DNA of 64,000 nucleotides, taken from contig NZ_CP019702.2 in assembly GCF_002005205.3 (NCBI RefSeq), positions 1,616,001 to 1,680,000 of the forward strand, read 5' to 3'. Under the pieces are notes generated by a model, which worked only from the letters and a program-made list of their open reading frames with translations, was not told where the DNA came from and ran no database searches. Shown here one piece after another: positions 1-8,781 of the stretch. Each line of letters begins with the position of its first letter. Position 1 is the first letter of the stretch. The DNA is from Rhizobium rhizogenes. Its GTDB lineage: Bacteria > Pseudomonadota > Alphaproteobacteria > Rhizobiales > Rhizobiaceae. The position numbers and the translations under genes are program-made.

Positions 1-130
1 CGGCCTCGATGCCTTCCTTGGAAAGATCGTAGATATGGACCTTGTAGCCTGCGACAGCCGAGACATGCGCAATGCCGCAACCCATCTGACCGGCTCCGAT
101 GACACCGATGTTTTTAAAGGGCGCGGTCAT
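1..130 (-). CDS. hbdA: 3-hydroxybutyryl-CoA dehydrogenase, N-terminal part (cut by window edge)
   Basis: Only the first 43 codons are inside the window. They read MTAPFKNIGVIGAGQMGCGI and continue with a Rossmann fold: the GxGxMGxGIA dinucleotide-binding loop at residues 11-21 is typical of the 3-hydroxyacyl-CoA dehydrogenase family, which oxidises 3-hydroxybutyryl-CoA with NAD(P). The ATG is preceded by a clear GAGGAGA ribosome site. It lies downstream of etfBA on the same strand, a common rhizobial arrangement linking acyl-CoA oxidation to electron transfer flavoprotein. The family is clear; the exact substrate rests on similarity of the N-terminus and on context. Confidence 0.85.
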   Translation of the reverse strand, partial: MTAPFKNIGVIGAGQMGCGIAHVSAVAGYKVHIYDLSKEGIEA

Positions 131-201
131 AGGCTGGTCTCCTCTCAGGGATTTGTCTGCGTCATTGTCGGCGATGTTACGCATATCGCCGGAAAAGAGA
201 A

Positions 202-228
202 GGCGGCGCGTTCAAAAAACGCGCCGCC
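202..228 (-). terminator. Hairpin downstream of etfA
   Basis: Arms GGCGGCGCGTT and AACGCGCCGCC pair perfectly over 11 bp around a CAAAA loop, just after the etfA stop on the minus strand. The following minus-strand sequence is only moderately T-rich (CTCTTTTCC). It probably ends or attenuates the etfBA transcript before hbdA. Confidence 0.6.
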
Positions 229-245
229 GCTGATATCGGCTTAAA

Positions 246-1175
246 TCACAGTGCCTTCTGCAGTTCGGGCAGAGCCTCGAACAGATCGGCGACGAGGCCG
301 TAATCGGCAACCTGGAAGATCGGCGCTTCTTCATCCTTGTTGATCGCGACGATGACCTTCGAGTCCTTCATGCCGGCCAGATGCTGGATGGCGCCCGAAA
401 TGCCGGCGGCGATGTAAAGCTGCGGCGCCACCACCTTGCCGGTCTGGCCCACCTGCCAGTCGTTCGGCGCATAACCGGCATCGACTGCGGCGCGGCTTGC
501 ACCGACGGCTGCCCCCAGCTTGTCGGCAACGGGAAGGATGACTTCCTTGAACTTCTCCGAGGAACCGAGCGCGCGGCCACCCGAGATGATGATCTTCGCG
601 GATGTCAGTTCCGGACGGTCGGACGACGCCAGCGCATCGGAAACGAAGCTGGAGAGGCCCGGGTTTTCGGCCGCGCCGATGGTTTCAACCGCTGCCGAAC
701 CGCCTTCCGCTGCTGCCGCAAAAGCGGTCGGGCGCACGGTGATGACCTTCCTGGCGTCGGTTGCCTGCACGGTCTGGATGGCGTTGCCGGCATAGATCGG
801 ACGCTTGAAGGTATCCGGGCTGACGACCTCGATGATTTCCGAAACCTGCGCGACGTCGAGAAGCGCTGCCACACGCGGCAGCACGTTCTTGGCAGATGCG
901 GTGGCTGGCGCAATGATGACATCATAGGAAGGGGCGAGCGAGACGATCAGCGCCGCCAGCGGTTCTGCCAGCGAATTGGCATAGGATGCGTCGTCGGCGA
1001 GCAGCACCTTGGAGACGCCGGACAGTTTCGCAGCCGCATCGGCAGCGCTCTTTGCGCCGGAGCCGGCGACCAGTACGTGGACATCGCCGCCGATCTGGGT
1101 TGCCGCCGTCAGCGTCTTGCCCGTCAGGTCGGAAAGGGTTGCGTTGTCGTGTTCTGCCAGAAGAAGAATGGCCAT
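246..1175 (-). CDS. etfA: Electron transfer flavoprotein alpha subunit
   Basis: This 309-residue protein begins [20 protein letters not shown] and has the two-domain ETF-alpha layout. The C-terminal FAD-binding part contains [12 protein letters not shown] and, later, [23 protein letters not shown], the signature of the family. It pairs with EtfB to carry electrons from acyl-CoA dehydrogenases to ETF-ubiquinone oxidoreductase. I chose the start at MAILLL because a GGGAGATA ribosome site precedes it; the frame stays open upstream but without support. It lies 25 bases after the etfB stop, so the two are co-transcribed as etfBA. Confidence 0.95.
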   Translation of the reverse strand: MAILLLAEHDNATLSDLTGKTLTAATQIGGDVHVLVAGSGAKSAADAAAKLSGVSKVLLADDASYANSLAEPLAALIVSLAPSYDVIIAPATASAKNVLPRVAALLDVAQVSEIIEVVSPDTFKRPIYAGNAIQTVQATDARKVITVRPTAFAAAAEGGSAAVETIGAAENPGLSSFVSDALASSDRPELTSAKIIISGGRALGSSEKFKEVILPVADKLGAAVGASRAAVDAGYAPNDWQVGQTGKVVAPQLYIAAGISGAIQHLAGMKDSKVIVAINKDEEAPIFQVADYGLVADLFEALPELQKAL

Positions 1176-1200
1176 GAGAATATCTCCCTTTTCCGAAACC

Positions 1201-1947
1201 TTAGAGGACGCCGTCGGCTTTGAGCTTTTCGACCAGCTCGGCAACCGAGCCGACCTTGATGCCGGCCTTGCGGCCTGCCGGCTCCTCGGTCTTCAGCACC
1301 TTGAGGCGCGGCGAAACGTCGACGCCGAAATCGGCCGGAGCCTTTTTGTCGAGCGGCTTCTTCTTGGCTTTCATGATGTTCGGCAGCGAAGCATAACGCG
1401 GCTCGTTCAGGCGCAGATCGGTGGTGACGACGGCAGGAAGCTTCAGCTCCACCGTCTGCAGGCCGCCATCGACTTCACGCGTCACTGCAACCTTGCCATC
1501 GGAAGGCTCGACCTTCGAGGCGAAGGTGCCCTGGCCCCAGCCGAGAAGGGCTGCCAGCATCTGGCCGGTCTGGTTCGAATCGTCATCGATCGCCTGTTTG
1601 CCGACAATGACGAGACCGGGCTGTTCGGCTTCCGCCACGCCCTTCAGGAGCTTGGCGACGGCCAGCGGCTCGACCGTTTCGTCGGTCTCGATCAGGATGG
1701 CGCGATCCGCACCCATGGCGAGTGCCGTGCGCAGTGTTTCTTCCGCCTTGGCCGGGCCGATGGAGACGACCACAACCTCTTCGGCCTTGCCCGCCTCTTT
1801 CAGACGAAGCGCCTCTTCCACCGAGATTTCGTCGAACGGGTTCATCGACATCTTCACATTGGCAAGCTCGACACCCGAACCATCCGATTTCACACGGATT
1901 TTCACGTTGTAATCGACGACTCGCTTAACGGGGACAAGGATTTTCAT
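1201..1947 (-). CDS. etfB: Electron transfer flavoprotein beta subunit
   Basis: The 248-residue protein starts [20 protein letters not shown] and keeps the ETF-beta features: [16 protein letters not shown], an AMP-binding region with [22 protein letters not shown], and [21 protein letters not shown]. That last segment contains the recognition loop, including the conserved Leu of the [18 protein letters not shown] motif that docks acyl-CoA dehydrogenases. It is first in the etfBA operon. The upstream region (1948-2130) holds a palindromic operator candidate. Confidence 0.96.
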   Translation of the reverse strand: MKILVPVKRVVDYNVKIRVKSDGSGVELANVKMSMNPFDEISVEEALRLKEAGKAEEVVVVSIGPAKAEETLRTALAMGADRAILIETDETVEPLAVAKLLKGVAEAEQPGLVIVGKQAIDDDSNQTGQMLAALLGWGQGTFASKVEPSDGKVAVTREVDGGLQTVELKLPAVVTTDLRLNEPRYASLPNIMKAKKKPLDKKAPADFGVDVSPRLKVLKTEEPAGRKAGIKVGSVAELVEKLKADGVL

Positions 1948-2091
1948 CGGCGGCTTTCCTCAAACTCCTGTCCGCTTGGTGAATAGACCGCGCGGACCTC
2001 CAAAAACAGGTTGGCGACATGGATAAGCATTTTTCCCGCAAATACAACGGAGCAATGTTCATTATCACATGCACGTAAGGCATATCTTACG

Positions 2092-2106
2092 TTGACGTTA
2101 ACGTAA
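2092..2106 (-). promoter_or_regulatory. Palindromic operator candidate upstream of etfB
   Basis: TTGACGTTAACGTAA has a perfect ACGTTAACGT core (2095-2104). A partial extra copy (TTACGTTGACGT) overlaps its left side. It lies about 145 bases upstream of etfB. The shape resembles sites reported for MerR-family LiuR regulators of branched-chain amino acid and acyl-CoA catabolism in proteobacteria. That assignment is from memory of the motif and is inference. Confidence 0.4.
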
Positions 2107-2130
2107 ATACTCTATCTCTTGCGCGCGGGC

Positions 2131-2904
2131 TCATCTGCCCCCGTCATAGCCCCGTTCGATTTGCGACAACCCCGCCGTTTGCGACGGATTCTTGAACTGT
2201 GCCGCCCTTGGCGGAACTATGGTGCGGTCAAACAGCGGAACACCCGGCCTGCGCATGAAAAGCACCATGACGGCGCCTGCCAATATGCCGCCCACATGCG
2301 CCCCCCACGAGACGTTTTCTTCCAGCCCGAGCGCCAGCATCAGGAATTGCTGGCCGATCCACAGCGCCAGCGGAATGAAGGCCGGAAGGGGCAGCGGAAT
2401 ACGCATGAAGACCAGCACCCAGACACGCACTTTGGGATGCAGCAGAAAATAGGCCGCGACGACGCCGGAAACCGCGCCGGATGCACCGATCAGCGGTCCC
2501 TCCGAGGTGGGCGCGACGAAACCGTGCAGCAATGCCCCGGCAATGGCGCAGGCAAGATAGAAGATCAGGAACCGGAAGTGGCCGAGCGCGTCCTCGACAT
2601 TGTCACCGAAGACCCAGAGAAACAGCATGTTGCCGGCCAGATGCCAGAAATCGAGGTGGAGGAAGGCATAGGTAATGACGGTGAGGTCATCGGGCACCAC
2701 CTGCAGGGCGGGCTCCAGATAGGCGTAATCGAACACGACGGCGGGAATGAAGCCGAGGCCGAGCGCTGCCGCATTCGCCTGCGTGTCGCTGGCGATCACG
2801 CCGGTAAACAGCCAGACCAGCACATTGACCGCGATCAGGCCGATCGTGACATATTGCAACCGGATATGTTTGAGGGAATTCGCGTCGTGCAGCGGTATGA
2901 ACAT
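2131..2904 (-). CDS. Rhomboid family intramembrane serine protease
   Basis: A 257-residue polytopic membrane protein. The rhomboid catalytic dyad is visible: Ser142 in GASGAVSG and His203 in GAHVGG, with the supporting HLAGNMLFLWVFG segment (residues 88-100). Several hydrophobic helices are evident, from about residue 15 to residue 215. The chosen start, MFIPLHDANS, is the usual beginning for the alphaproteobacterial family; the frame stays open upstream. It lies 35 bases downstream of the adenosyltransferase gene on the same strand. Natural substrates cannot be inferred. Confidence 0.9.
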   Translation of the reverse strand: MFIPLHDANSLKHIRLQYVTIGLIAVNVLVWLFTGVIASDTQANAAALGLGFIPAVVFDYAYLEPALQVVPDDLTVITYAFLHLDFWHLAGNMLFLWVFGDNVEDALGHFRFLIFYLACAIAGALLHGFVAPTSEGPLIGASGAVSGVVAAYFLLHPKVRVWVLVFMRIPLPLPAFIPLALWIGQQFLMLALGLEENVSWGAHVGGILAGAVMVLFMRRPGVPLFDRTIVPPRAAQFKNPSQTAGLSQIERGYDGGR

Positions 2905-2939
2905 CGAATGCCCTTTGTCTGAACGGTTATCACGCTCTG

Positions 2940-3533
2940 TCAGCGGTTCTTGCCGGGGACCCATGAAATATCGGCCTTGCCCGTGTCATTGGCAAAACGG
3001 GCGGCCACGAACAGGAAGTCGGACAGGCGGTTGGCATATTTGATCGCCGCCGGGCTGACAATCTCGTTTTCGGTGACCGAAAGCGCCACCATCAATCGTT
3101 CCGCGCGGCGGCAGATCGTGCGGGCCATGTGCAGAGCGGCCGCGGCCGCGGTGCCGCCCGGCAGCACGAAAGAGGTCAGCGGTTCAAGCGTCGCGTTGAG
3201 TTCGTCGATTTCGTTTTCGAGCCGGGTAACCTGGCTTTCGACGATGCGCAGCGGCTCATAGGACAGCGGTTCACCGCCGTCAGGCGTGGCGAGATCGGCG
3301 CCGAGGTCGAAAAGATCGTTCTGGATGCGGAAGAGCATGGCATCCAGCTTTTCCATACCGGCACTTTCACGCCCGCCCGTATGAAGCCGCGCCATGCCGA
3401 TTGCCGAATTGGTCTCGTCCACCGTGCCATAGGCCTCGACGCGAAGATCGTGCTTCAGGCGGCGCGGGCCGGAAACCAGCGCCGTCGTGCCCTTGTCTCC
3501 GGTGCGGGTGTAGATCTTGTTCAGTTTCACCAT
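2940..3533 (-). CDS. Cob(I)yrinic acid a,c-diamide / cob(I)alamin adenosyltransferase, PduO type
   Basis: The 197-residue protein has the N-terminal ATP-binding motif YTRTGDKGTTAL (residues 8-19) and the conserved C-terminal CRRAERLMVALS and YANRLSDFLFVAARFAN of PduO/MMAB-type adenosyltransferases. It transfers the 5'-deoxyadenosyl group from ATP to cob(I)alamin, making coenzyme B12. That cofactor is required by methylmalonyl-CoA mutase, encoded at 15-17 kb in this window, so the two functions fit one pathway. It sits in a tight minus-strand run (HIG1 gene 1 base upstream). Confidence 0.93.
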   Translation of the reverse strand: MVKLNKIYTRTGDKGTTALVSGPRRLKHDLRVEAYGTVDETNSAIGMARLHTGGRESAGMEKLDAMLFRIQNDLFDLGADLATPDGGEPLSYEPLRIVESQVTRLENEIDELNATLEPLTSFVLPGGTAAAAALHMARTICRRAERLMVALSVTENEIVSPAAIKYANRLSDFLFVAARFANDTGKADISWVPGKNR

Positions 3534-3534
3534 C

Positions 3535-3732
3535 TCAGCGGCCGCCGCCGGTGAGCCAGAGGGTGAGCATGATCAGCACGATGGCGATGGCCTGCAGGAG
3601 AAGGCGAAGCTGCATCAGCTTGTTGGACCGGTTGGCGTCCTGTCCCTTCAGCATGTTGAAGAGGCCGCGTATCAGTACGATGACGACAAGGCCCATGACA
3701 ATAAGGGCCAGTACACTGGTGAAGCCGGACAT
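3535..3732 (-). CDS. Small twin-transmembrane HIG1-domain protein
   Basis: A 65-residue protein made almost entirely of two hydrophobic helices (about 5-25 and 45-62) joined by the polar loop GQDANRSNKLMQLRLLLQ, characteristic of HIG1_N domains. In mitochondria this family assists respiratory complexes; its function in alphaproteobacteria is not established. It sits between the SDR gene and the adenosyltransferase gene, all on the minus strand with almost no spacing, so co-transcription is likely. Confidence 0.85.
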   Translation of the reverse strand: MSGFTSVLALIVMGLVVIVLIRGLFNMLKGQDANRSNKLMQLRLLLQAIAIVLIMLTLWLTGGGR

Positions 3733-3749
3733 TTAGGGGTTACTCCTCC

Positions 3750-4583
3750 TCAATCGAATCTGCGCAGCAGACGATAGAACAGTCCGGCAGGCAAGAGCCG
3801 TTTCAGCAACAGCCCCTGTTTGGCTGGAACGGTCACCGGATAATGCGGTTTCGGTTTTGCTGCCGTCAGGGCATGTTTCAGCACGGCATAAACGGCATCG
3901 GGGCCAAGCTTGTGGCGGTTGACGGGGCCGGAGCCATCCATGCGCGCCAGCTGGCGTTTATATTCCGCCGCATGGGCCGAATTTTCGAGATCGATGTGTT
4001 CCTTGACATGCGCAAGCGCCGTCGCCGTGAATTTCGAGGTGATCGGCCCCGGCTCGATGAGGCTGACATGGATGCCGCTGCCCTGAAGCTCCATGCGCAG
4101 CGTGACGCCCAGTCCCTCGATCGCGAATTTCGACGCGGTATAGGCGCCGCGATACCGGTAGGGCACAAGGCCGAGAATGGAGGAGCAATGCACGATGCGG
4201 CCCGCGCGCCGGGTGCGCATGAAGGGAATGACCCGCCGCGTCAGATCGTGCCAGCCAAAGACATTGGTTTCGAACTGCGCCCGCAATACGTCGACTGGCA
4301 GATCCTCCACCGCGCCCGGCTGGCCATAGGCGCCGTTGTTGAACAGCGCGTCGATGCGCCCTCCGGTCCGGGCCGCGACGGTGTTCACGAGGGCGGCGAT
4401 GGTTTCAGGCTTGGTGTAGTCCATGATCAGGGTTTCGATGCCCTGGTTTTCAAGCGCCGCCATGTCGGCGATGCGTCGCACGGTGGCGAAGACCCGCCAG
4501 CCGTCCCGGTGAAGCGCGCCGGCGCAATAAGCGCCGATGCCGGATGAACATCCGGTGATGATGATGACGGGCTTTTCAGACAT
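3750..4583 (-). CDS. Short-chain dehydrogenase/reductase (SDR)
   Basis: A 277-residue classical SDR. The cofactor motif is TGCSSGIG (residues 10-17), with NNGAYG in the NNAG position, a catalytic Ser in HCSSILG and the YxxxK motif in YTASK. Arg37-Arg38 after strand beta-2 suggests NADP(H) preference. The substrate is not predictable. It heads a short minus-strand cluster with the HIG1 and adenosyltransferase genes, divergent from the YihY-family gene. Confidence 0.88.
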   Translation of the reverse strand: MSEKPVIIITGCSSGIGAYCAGALHRDGWRVFATVRRIADMAALENQGIETLIMDYTKPETIAALVNTVAARTGGRIDALFNNGAYGQPGAVEDLPVDVLRAQFETNVFGWHDLTRRVIPFMRTRRAGRIVHCSSILGLVPYRYRGAYTASKFAIEGLGVTLRMELQGSGIHVSLIEPGPITSKFTATALAHVKEHIDLENSAHAAEYKRQLARMDGSGPVNRHKLGPDAVYAVLKHALTAAKPKPHYPVTVPAKQGLLLKRLLPAGLFYRLLRRFD

Positions 4584-4762
4584 CTGCCGCTCCGGGAAAC
4601 CGACTGTTGCTCTGGCCCGGTTGACCGGCCCGTGAAAATCGCATTGCGCAAAATCCTTTTCGGCACGGAACCGAAAGCCGCCCTTGCGCGCTGTACAAAG
4701 CGAAGCTGATTTCCCATATTCGGCTCGAAGTTACAAATGAAATGCCGATGAATGGAGGTGAC

Positions 4763-5680
4763 ATGGTTGCCGCAGTGCGCCTGGCAGGCAAGGTTGCCTT
4801 CGATGCCTATTCCCATTTCGCCGAGGATGACGGCTGGGCGATGGCGAGCCATATGGCGCTTTCCATTCTGCTGGCACTGTTTCCCTTCCTGATCTTCGGT
4901 ACGGCTCTCGCCGGTTTTCTGGGCGCTGACCAGTTTTCCGAAACGGCGGTTCACCTGATTTTCGATACCTGGCCGGAGGCGATAGCCGGGCCGCTGGCGG
5001 CGCAGGTGCAGCAGGTGCTGACCATTCCGCGCGGCGGCCTGCTGACGATTTCGGTGCTGGCGGCCGCCTACTTCGCTTCCAACGGCGTCGAGGCGCTGAG
5101 AATCTCACTGAACCGCGCCTATCGTGTCACCGAGACACGCTGGTGGTATGTCACCCGCCTGCTCAGCCTGCTTTATGTGCTGATCGCGGTGGTGGTCTTT
5201 ACCGGCATCAGCATCGTGCTCGTCGCGGTGCCGGTCGCCACGTCCTTTGCCGAGGAGCGGTTTCCGTGGATGACCGACGTGCTGAACACCGTTTCCAGTC
5301 TCGGTCTTTACGGAACCATCGTTGTGCTGACGGCGGGGCTGGTGGCGGCGCATCTGTGGCTTCCCGCCGGCAAGAGGCGCATCTGGGATGTCTGGCCGGG
5401 CATTCTGCTGACGATGATCTTCTGGGTCATCGGTGCGGCGATCTTTGCCTATTACCTCTCCACCTTCGCTAATTATGCCGCCACCTATGCGGGTCTCGCC
5501 TCTGTCATGGTGGTTCTGGTGTTTCTTTATATGGTCGGCGTCATCTTCATGCTGGGTGCCGAGGTCAATGCCGCGCTGATGAAATACAAGGTGCGGCAGA
5601 TCATCCGCCGCAATATCGGCGGCAACGGCGCTCGCCGTGAGCGGGCGCTAGAGGAGGCCGACAAGCCGGCGGATATCTGA
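4763..5680 (+). CDS. YihY/BrkB family inner-membrane protein
   Basis: About 305 residues with the YihY/virulence factor BrkB signature GWAMASHMALSILLALFPFLIFG near the N-terminus and about six membrane helices. It was once named ribonuclease BN, but that activity belongs to another protein; the true function is unknown. A strong GGAGGTGA ribosome site sits immediately before the ATG at 4763; an in-frame ATG at 4742 is possible but has no ribosome site. Its 3' end overlaps the convergent gluQ by 33 bases. Confidence 0.87.
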   Translation: MVAAVRLAGKVAFDAYSHFAEDDGWAMASHMALSILLALFPFLIFGTALAGFLGADQFSETAVHLIFDTWPEAIAGPLAAQVQQVLTIPRGGLLTISVLAAAYFASNGVEALRISLNRAYRVTETRWWYVTRLLSLLYVLIAVVVFTGISIVLVAVPVATSFAEERFPWMTDVLNTVSSLGLYGTIVVLTAGLVAAHLWLPAGKRRIWDVWPGILLTMIFWVIGAAIFAYYLSTFANYAATYAGLASVMVVLVFLYMVGVIFMLGAEVNAALMKYKVRQIIRRNIGGNGARRERALEEADKPADI

Positions 5681-6547
5681 GGGCGTCGCCCCTTCGGCGC
5701 GAAGGGCGGAAAGCCCGGTGCTGCCTTCACTTTTCGAAAGCTTGCGCCCGTCCGCGCCCAGGATCAGCCGGTGATGGTGATAGACGGGTTGCGGCAGGTC
5801 CAGCAGGCGCTGCAGCAGCCGGTGGATGGCGGTTGCGTGGTAGAGATCCATGCCGCGCACCACATGGGTTATGCCCTGCAGCGCATCATCCACCACGACG
5901 GAAAGATGATAGCTCGAAGGCGCGTCGGAACGCGACAGCACCACATCGCCCCAGCGCGCTGGCAGGGCCTCGATTTGTCCCGTCTCGCCATCGCCGCTCT
6001 CCTGCCAGAACAGGGGGCTGCCGGCGGCGCGGATCGCCTTTTCCATGTCGAGCCGCCAGGCGTGCGGACGGCCGGAGGTGAGCAGCACATCCCGCTCCGC
6101 CCTTGGCCTTTCCCGGTCTATGGCCGGGTAAAGCGGCGCGTCATCGGGATCGCGGGGCCACAACCCTCCCTCCGCCTCGAAAGTACGAACGATTGCCTTG
6201 GTTTCTCCACGGCTCAGAAAAGCCGGGTAAGCAAGTCCTGCCTTGATCAAACTTTCCAGCGCAACACGGTACGCATCGAAATGCTCCGATTGCCGCCGCA
6301 CCGGTTTCTCCCAGTCGAGACCCAGCCAGCCAAGATCGTCGTAGATTGCCTGTTCCAGCTCCGGGGTGCAGCGTGTCTGGTCGATATCCTCGATGCGCAG
6401 CAGAAAGCGGCCGTCATTGTCTCGCGCCATATCGTGGTTCAGGAAAGCGGAAAGCGCGTGGCCGAGATGCAGCAGGCCATTGGGGCTTGGCGCAAAACGG
6501 TAAACCGGTTTTTGACGGAGAGGCGAAGGCATGGTTTCTTCTGCCAT
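5648..6547 (-). CDS. gluQ: Glutamyl-Q tRNA(Asp) synthetase
   Basis: The 299-residue protein resembles a glutamyl-tRNA synthetase catalytic core without an anticodon-binding domain. RFAPSPNGLLHLGHALSAF contains the HIGH-equivalent HLGH, and KLSKSEG is the KMSKS motif. GluQ-RS glutamylates queuosine in tRNA-Asp. Oddity: the segment that binds zinc in the E. coli enzyme through a CxC pair reads YPAFLSR here, without cysteines, so the zinc site is absent. An alternative start six codons later (MPSPLRQ) is equally plausible. Confidence 0.92.
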   Translation of the reverse strand: MAEETMPSPLRQKPVYRFAPSPNGLLHLGHALSAFLNHDMARDNDGRFLLRIEDIDQTRCTPELEQAIYDDLGWLGLDWEKPVRRQSEHFDAYRVALESLIKAGLAYPAFLSRGETKAIVRTFEAEGGLWPRDPDDAPLYPAIDRERPRAERDVLLTSGRPHAWRLDMEKAIRAAGSPLFWQESGDGETGQIEALPARWGDVVLSRSDAPSSYHLSVVVDDALQGITHVVRGMDLYHATAIHRLLQRLLDLPQPVYHHHRLILGADGRKLSKSEGSTGLSALRAEGATPSDIRRLVGLL

Positions 6548-6586
6548 GTTTTAAACCGCCCCACCAGCCGGCTGGCGGCATATGGA

Positions 6587-7243
6587 ATGATGGACATGAA
6601 AATCATTACCGGGATGGCTGACATCAGCGAAGGGCTGGAGCATCTCGCCCGCCTCGATCCTGCGCTCAGCCTCGTCATCGAAAAAGCCGGCCCGCTGGAA
6701 CTGCGCATTCATGAGCCCGGCTTTGCCGGCCTTGCCCATATCATCGTCTCGCAGATGGTGTCGCGCGCCAGCGCCAATGCCATCTGGGCGCGAATCCTTG
6801 CCGGCACCGATGGTGTGGTTACGGCGGAAAATTATCTCGCCGCACCGGAGGAGCGTCGCGCCACCTTTGGCCTTTCCCGTGCCAAGGCAACGACGCTGGA
6901 AGGGCTGGCGCGTGCCGTCACGGAAGGGCAGGTCGATCTGGACGGCGTAGTGCGCAAGGAGCCGGGAACTGCTCTTTCCGAGCTGGTCGCGCTTCGTGGT
7001 GTCGGCCCATGGACGGCGGAGGTCTATCTGATGTTCTGCGGCGGGCATCCGGATATTTTTCCGGTGGGGGATGTGGCGCTGAGATCGGCAGTGGCGCATG
7101 CGCTTGATCTGGAAGTGAGGCCGGAAGCGAAATGGCTGGCGGAGCGCGCGGCACTCTGGTCGCCATGGCGCTCCGTGGCCGCCCGGCTTTTCTGGGGTTA
7201 TTATGCCAATATCATGCGGCGCGCCATGGTGCCTCTGCCCTGA
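6587..7243 (+). CDS. DNA-3-methyladenine glycosylase II (AlkA-like, HhH-GPD)
   Basis: A 218-residue helix-hairpin-helix glycosylase. The HhH reads LRGVGPWTAEVYLMF (residues 136-150), followed by the GPD loop and catalytic Asp162 in FPVGDVALRS. It excises alkylated purines in base-excision repair. It is shorter than E. coli AlkA because the N-terminal TBP-like domain is missing, as is normal in this subfamily. ATGs at 6587, 6590 and 6596 are all possible starts. Its stop abuts that of the convergent ScfR regulator. Confidence 0.9.
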   Translation: MMDMKIITGMADISEGLEHLARLDPALSLVIEKAGPLELRIHEPGFAGLAHIIVSQMVSRASANAIWARILAGTDGVVTAENYLAAPEERRATFGLSRAKATTLEGLARAVTEGQVDLDGVVRKEPGTALSELVALRGVGPWTAEVYLMFCGGHPDIFPVGDVALRSAVAHALDLEVRPEAKWLAERAALWSPWRSVAARLFWGYYANIMRRAMVPLP

Positions 7244-8662
7244 TTAAAAATCGGCGATACTGTAGGGCAGGGCTCCGCGCGAAAGATGATCGAAATGCAG
7301 CTTGCGTTTCAGCGGCGGCACGGCGCGCTGCACGCAATCCACCCTTTCGCAGACCCGACAGGAAATGCCGATCGGTTTAAAGGAGGCTGAATTGCCGAGA
7401 TCGAGCGTATCGGCATAAACGAAATTCTGCGCATGGGAAATTTCGCAGCCAAGCGCGATGGCATAACGCGGTCTTTCCGTATTGAAACCGGCGCCGGCCT
7501 TTTCGATCTGGGTGGCGATGGAAAGATAGCGCACACCGTCAGGCGTTTCCGCCAGCTGCCGCACGATCCTGTCGGAACTCTCGAAAGCCTGATGGATATT
7601 CCACAGCGGACAGGCCGCGCCGAAACGGGCAAATTGCAGCCGTGTGGCGCTGTGGCGTTTGGTGATGTTGCCGGCGCGGTCGATCTTGGCAAAAAAGATC
7701 GGCACGCCCTTCAAGCCCGGCCGTTGCAGCGTGCTCAGCCTATGCGCCACCTGTTCAAGGCTCGCGCCGAAACGCACTGCCAGAAGCTCGAGATCATGGC
7801 GCAGCTCCTGCGCCGCCCGGTGAAATTGCCCATAGGGCAGGATGAGGGCTGCGGCGAAATAATTGTGCAGCCCGATACGACAGATTTCGGCGGCTTCGGC
7901 ATTGCGGAAACCGGCGCCGGCCAGCAGCCTGTCTACCGAAGCGCCGGCGTGAAGCTGGGCGATCTGTAATGCCAGCTGAAAGCTGCGGGTCGGTGCTGCC
8001 ATGTAGGAGCTGAGCGCGAGCGTTTTGCCGGCGGGGTCGAAATGCCGGATCAGCCCACCCGCCGCCTCGGTTCGGGTGATATGAATGCCGTAACGGTTGC
8101 GCAGATGCGCCGCCAGAATGCCGTAGGTCTCGCCGCCTTCTATCTCCAGTTCTTCCGCCAGCTCCTCGGCTAGAAGATCGATCTCGGCGACGTAATTGTC
8201 GACGAAGTGGAAGAAGTCACGCACCTCCTCATAGGGGGTTCTTTCCACCTGCGCGGTGCCGCGGCCCAGCCGGTCATCCAGCTGCACCAGCTGCTCGCTG
8301 TTCTGGCGATAGGCCTGATGGGCGCGCAGCAGGGCATGGGCAAAACCCGGCGCGTTCTGGGCAATCAGCTTCAACTCCTGAAGCCCCGGTTCGTAATTCA
8401 GGAACAGCGGGTCTTTCAGCGCCTCGCGCACGGCGGAAACCAGCCGGTCGTTTTCGCCGGTCGCCAGTTCCGCCATGTCGAGCTGAAATTTTTCCACCAG
8501 CGTCACCAGAACACTGGCCGAAACCGGACGCTGGTTATTCTCGATCTGGTTCAGGTAACTTGCGGAGATGCCCAGCCGTTCGGCAAATTGCGCCTGCGTG
8601 GCGCGGGCATTTTCGCGAAGGCCGCGAACCTTGCGGCCGATGAAGAGTTTTTCCGTCGCCAT
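7244..8662 (-). CDS. pccR: Short-chain fatty acyl-CoA regulator (ScfR family, PccR-like)
   Basis: A 472-residue regulator with an XRE-type helix-turn-helix at about residues 8-65 ([26 protein letters not shown]), then an ImmA/IrrE-like DUF955 region and a C-terminal cysteine-containing DUF2083 domain (CRVCERVDC near residue 445). This is the architecture of RamB, PrpR and PccR. Family members sense short acyl-CoAs and control propionate or acetate assimilation. It is divergent from pccB across a 119-base gap holding three TTGCAA cores, so it probably activates pccB and regulates itself. The start MATEKLF matches the family. Confidence 0.92.
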   Translation of the reverse strand: MATEKLFIGRKVRGLRENARATQAQFAERLGISASYLNQIENNQRPVSASVLVTLVEKFQLDMAELATGENDRLVSAVREALKDPLFLNYEPGLQELKLIAQNAPGFAHALLRAHQAYRQNSEQLVQLDDRLGRGTAQVERTPYEEVRDFFHFVDNYVAEIDLLAEELAEELEIEGGETYGILAAHLRNRYGIHITRTEAAGGLIRHFDPAGKTLALSSYMAAPTRSFQLALQIAQLHAGASVDRLLAGAGFRNAEAAEICRIGLHNYFAAALILPYGQFHRAAQELRHDLELLAVRFGASLEQVAHRLSTLQRPGLKGVPIFFAKIDRAGNITKRHSATRLQFARFGAACPLWNIHQAFESSDRIVRQLAETPDGVRYLSIATQIEKAGAGFNTERPRYAIALGCEISHAQNFVYADTLDLGNSASFKPIGISCRVCERVDCVQRAVPPLKRKLHFDHLSRGALPYSIADF

Positions 8663-8693
8663 GTTGCAACTTTGCAAAATTTAATATTGCAAA
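8663..8693. promoter_or_regulatory. Triple TTGCAA operator between the ScfR regulator and pccB
   Basis: GTTGCAAC (8663-8670), TTTGCAAA (8671-8678) and ATTGCAAA (8686-8693) lie in the divergent promoter. PccR of Rhodobacter sphaeroides is reported to recognise paired TTTGCAAA elements, so this is very likely the binding site of the adjacent regulator. The first copy touches the regulator start codon, which suggests autoregulation. Confidence 0.75.
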
Positions 8694-8781
8694 TATTTAT
8701 GGCACGCATACGCGCACGATCAAGGCTTCTGGGCGACTATTTTCTGGGCTATGGATCGTAATGACAACGCATGGAGGAAAC

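Noticed and set aside
381..1223. Open frame of 280 codons on the plus strand opposite etfA
   Set aside because: Antisense shadow of a GC-rich gene; composition lacks protein-like character and etfA is certain.
5771..6586. Upstream extension of the AlkA-like gene giving a 490-residue protein
   Set aside because: The extra part lies antisense to gluQ and is rich in Arg/His/Gly shadow sequence; the glycosylase domain starts near 6587.
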